This document shows, in pieces, positions 6,277 through 8,131 of a stretch of DNA of 8,131 nt. Source of the DNA: an uncultured Litorivicinus sp. (lineage in GTDB: Bacteria; Pseudomonadota; Gammaproteobacteria; Pseudomonadales; Litorivicinaceae); contig CALKMT010000040.1 in the NCBI GenBank assembly GCA_938091715.1, forward strand, positions 1 to 8,131. The letters run 5' to 3'. Made by a program: the position numbers and the translations under genes. The notes beneath the pieces are model-generated. The model saw only the letters and a list, made by a program, of their open reading frames with translations. It made no database searches and was not told the DNA's origin. Position 1 is the first letter of the stretch, and every line of letters starts with the position of its first letter.

Positions 6277-6851
6277 ATGCGATTGGCCGCGGTCAAAAAA
6301 CACACCGCCGCAAAAACGTAGGCAATTTCGGCAAAGTAAGCCGGCCATAGACACATCAGGACAAAGCAGGCGATGGTTTCGGTGCCCTCGGCCAACCCGT
6401 TTAGGTAATACAGTCCTTTGTAGCCAAAGTCTGGATGCTGGATCCCACGTTTTTCCGCCTGACTGGCAAAGGCCAGAAAACTAGAGCCCGTGCCGACAAA
6501 ACTGCAGATCAACACCGCCGCCGGCAACGCGACCTCGGGGTTACCCAGCGCAAAACCCAACGGAAACAAGGCATAAAAAGCGAAGTCCAGGGCGATATCC
6601 AAAAACGCCCCTCGATCGGTCGGCCCTTGCAGCCGGGCCAACTCGCCGTCCACGCCGTCGGCCAAACGATTCAAGATCAAGCCCACTAAGGCCAGCCCAT
6701 AGGCCTGGAACACCAGAGCCAGCACCGCCAGCACACCGACCGCGAATCCCAGCCAGGTGACCTGATCCGCTCGCCAGCCTGCGGCGTCCAAGCGGGACGC
6801 CATGGCGCCCAGTGGTGCTTTTAGCCGCGGGACCAGATACCGATCTAACAT
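6252..6851 (-). CDS. ynjF: CDP-alcohol phosphatidyltransferase family membrane protein, YnjF-like
   Basis: This 199-residue integral membrane enzyme carries the family active site D65-G-V-D68-G69-x2-A-R73-x7-G81-x3-D85-x3-D89. These acidic residues bind the metals and the CDP group. The family moves a phosphatidyl or similar phospho group from CDP-diacylglycerol, or a CDP-linked alcohol, onto an alcohol acceptor. Hydrophobic spans surround the motif on both sides. The opening MLDRYLVPRLK and the later FVGTGSSFLAFA, YYLNGLAEGTETI and RIWAGW blocks match, from memory, the E. coli YnjF type rather than PgsA, PssA or cardiolipin synthase types. The acceptor is unknown. The start overlaps the end of the ATPase gene by seven bases (6845-6851), so it is co-expressed with the ABC transporter. 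In E. coli a rhodanese gene, ynjE, lies between ynjD and ynjF; here it is absent. Confidence 0.87.
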   Translation of the reverse strand: MLDRYLVPRLKAPLGAMASRLDAAGWRADQVTWLGFAVGVLAVLALVFQAYGLALVGLILNRLADGVDGELARLQGPTDRGAFLDIALDFAFYALFPLGFALGNPEVALPAAVLICSFVGTGSSFLAFASQAEKRGIQHPDFGYKGLYYLNGLAEGTETIACFVLMCLWPAYFAEIAYVFAAVCFLTAANRIWAGWRSL

Positions 6852-7456
6852 GCGTAATCCGCAAGCTCGATCCGCTGGGCCCCGCTGGGAATGTCCTGCT
6901 CATCGTGGGTGACCAGCACCACCGGAATATCGGGGCAGCGCTGCCAAACGAATTCGCGGATCTGATCGCGCAATTGCACATCCAAGCGGGCAAAGGGCTC
7001 GTCGAGCAACAAGGCCTTGGGCTGGGACAGCAAGGTTCGCAACAGCGAGACCCGGGCAACCTGGCCGCCGGACAGCGTGGCCACGTCCTGATGAGCCACG
7101 CCGGCTAAACCCGCTTCACTCAACACCTGCTGAAAATCGGTATTGGGGTCTCGGGCGCCAAACTTTAGGTTGCCCAGCACATCAAAATGCGGAAACAACA
7201 AAGGGGTTTGGGTCATCAGCCCCATCCGACGGGACTCGCAGGGCACGCCCGCCAAATCCTGGCCGTGCAAACAAATCCGGCCCGAGGCCTGTATGTCCGC
7301 CGACAACAACCCGGTCATCCAATCCAGCACCGTTGACTTGCCACCCCCCGAGGGCCCCAGCAAGGCCACAACCTGCCCCGGAGCCACACGAAACGACAGC
7401 CCTTGAATCAGGGCCAGGTCGGGCAGGGTCAGGGACAGGTTTTCCACTTCAAGCAT
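6845..7456 (-). CDS. ynjD: ABC transporter ATP-binding protein, YnjD-like
   Basis: This 203-residue ATPase is short but complete. Walker A GPSGGGKST is at residues 34-42, Q-loop Q83, signature LSGGQVARVSLLR at 128-140, Walker B ALLLDEPFARLD at 148-159 and H-loop VTHDEQD with H184. It lacks the C-terminal regulatory domain found in larger import ATPases. The arrangement with a permease upstream and a YnjF-like enzyme downstream identifies the YnjBCD-type importer, whose substrate is not established. The chosen ATG at 7456 gives the natural start MLEVENLSL. The frame stays open to an ATG at 7549, but that would put 31 cysteine- and tryptophan-rich residues inside the permease gene. The start overlaps the permease end by eight bases. 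The upstream ribosome binding site is weak, so coupled translation is likely. Confidence 0.88.
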   Translation of the reverse strand: MLEVENLSLTLPDLALIQGLSFRVAPGQVVALLGPSGGGKSTVLDWMTGLLSADIQASGRICLHGQDLAGVPCESRRMGLMTQTPLLFPHFDVLGNLKFGARDPNTDFQQVLSEAGLAGVAHQDVATLSGGQVARVSLLRTLLSQPKALLLDEPFARLDVQLRDQIREFVWQRCPDIPVVLVTHDEQDIPSGAQRIELADYAC

Positions 7457-8131
7457 GACGACGATTCCGATACAGCCAAGCTGGCAACAACAGCGCCAGG
7501 GCAAAGGCCAGGGCCGGTAACAACATTTGTAAGGATGCCAGGGTTCCAATCACCCGGCGATCGACACCGCCAAAGCTGGTGACCAATTCGGTGGTCAGAG
7601 TCGGGTGACGCCCGGCCCCTAACAATAAGGTCGGCAAATACTGGGCAATCGACACGGCCATGGCGACCGCCCAGGCGGTCAGTACCGGGCGTAGCAACAA
7701 CCCAAGCCGAACCCGAAACAGGCGCTTAAAGTAACCCGCGCCCAACAAACGGGCCTGGCGATCCCATTCCGGATCCAAGGCCCGCCAAGGGCTGGCCAAC
7801 ATCAGCAAAGCGTAGGGCATGGCATACATCCAGTGCGCCCAAACCAAGGTTATCCAGGCACCGTCGGCCCCGGCCAACAGGGCTGCCGCTTGCCAACCCA
7901 ACAACACGCAAACCTGGGGTAGGAACAACGGCAGATACCACAGGGCATCCAGCTTGGGCACCTGACGGTGGCGTTCCAGCTCCAGCCAGGCCACCGCCGA
8001 GGCCAGCGCCAAGAGTGATGACACCAGAGCCAGGCCCAAAGAGTTTTCCAACAGTGGTGCCCAATCCGACCACCGCCCGAGCCAAAATCGCTCGGTCCAT
8101 TGGCTGGGCCAAATATCCGGAAAGCGCCAGC
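7449..8131 (-). CDS. ynjC: ABC transporter permease, YnjC-like (5' partial)
   Basis: The frame is open to the right edge of the window, so this is the C-terminal 227 or so residues of a permease that starts beyond it. At least five hydrophobic spans are visible, beginning around SLGLALVSSLLALAS, LWYLPLFLPQVCVLLG, MYAMPYALLMLA, VLTAWAVAMAVSIAQYLP and LQMLLPALAFALALLLPAWL. Between the third and fourth is an EAA-type loop, EWDRQARLLGAG, that docks on the ATPase. A TTG at 8051 could be read as a start, but coding continues upstream with WRFPDIWPSQWTERFW, a periplasmic-like stretch between two permease modules. That would fit E. coli YnjC, a double-module permease of about 500 residues. A periplasmic binding protein (ynjB-like) would be expected further right. 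The substrate is unknown. Confidence 0.85.
   Translation of the reverse strand, partial: WRFPDIWPSQWTERFWLGRWSDWAPLLENSLGLALVSSLLALASAVAWLELERHRQVPKLDALWYLPLFLPQVCVLLGWQAAALLAGADGAWITLVWAHWMYAMPYALLMLASPWRALDPEWDRQARLLGAGYFKRLFRVRLGLLLRPVLTAWAVAMAVSIAQYLPTLLLGAGRHPTLTTELVTSFGGVDRRVIGTLASLQMLLPALAFALALLLPAWLYRNRRHA

Noticed and set aside
6541..7059. 172-residue minus-strand ORF spanning the ynjD/ynjF-like junction
   Set aside because: It is a third-frame shadow of the two overlapping genes with Arg/Ser/Gly-rich composition and no family resemblance.
7457..7549. YnjD-like ATPase starting at 7549 with 31 extra residues
   Set aside because: The extra part is a Cys/Trp-rich translation of the permease gene in another frame; ABC ATPases of this type start directly with MLEVENLSL-like sequence.
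7449..8051. A complete 200-residue permease starting at TTG 8051
   Set aside because: The frame continues without a stop to the window edge with a plausible inter-module segment, so the gene is most simply a partial larger permease.
1..8131. Search for tRNA, rRNA, CRISPR repeats, insertion-sequence ends, riboswitches and sigma-54 promoters
   Set aside because: Nothing convincing was seen by eye; almost all sequence is accounted for by coding genes with no signs of mobile DNA.

Overview
The window looks like chromosomal DNA of a Gammaproteobacterium with moderately high GC. I infer this from the urease subunit layout (separate ureA, ureB and ureC with a ureDABCEFG order) and from a ynjC-ynjD-ynjF-like gene set, which I know best from enterobacteria and related gammaproteobacteria. 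I cannot assign a genus from the sequence. Coding density is very high: no gap exceeds 46 bases, and no RNA gene, CRISPR array, insertion sequence or origin was seen.

Positions 1-6205 (plus strand) form one tightly packed urea-use operon. It opens inside urtD and continues with urtE, the two ATPase subunits of the Urt urea ABC importer. The urease genes follow: ureD (chaperone), ureA, ureB, ureC (the enzyme), ureE (nickel metallochaperone with a His-rich tail), an unassigned small membrane-protein gene, ureF and ureG. Neighbours overlap by 1-4 bases or lie 7-11 bases apart, so the unit is probably co-transcribed and partly translationally coupled. Urt brings urea in, UreABC hydrolyses it to ammonia and carbamate, and UreDEFG load nickel and CO2 onto the active-site lysine. 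Every nickel-binding and catalytic residue of UreC is present, at the same numbering as the Klebsiella enzyme.

The item that fits least well into standard annotation is the 62-residue protein at 4725-4913, between ureE and ureF. It has a signal peptide, a short histidine-bearing external segment and one membrane span. It resembles the start of HupE/UreJ nickel permeases but is far too short to be one.

Positions 6252-8131 (minus strand) hold a second, convergent operon of three overlapping genes, in transcription order: an ABC permease cut by the window edge (ynjC-like), its ATPase (ynjD-like) and a CDP-alcohol phosphatidyltransferase-family membrane enzyme (ynjF-like). The transported substrate and the alcohol acceptor are not known from the sequence. 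The two operons meet tail to tail across 46 bases, with a weak inverted repeat at the junction.

I found no clearly undescribed large system. The best leads are the small HupE-like protein and the pairing of an uncharacterised importer with a phospholipid-type transferase.
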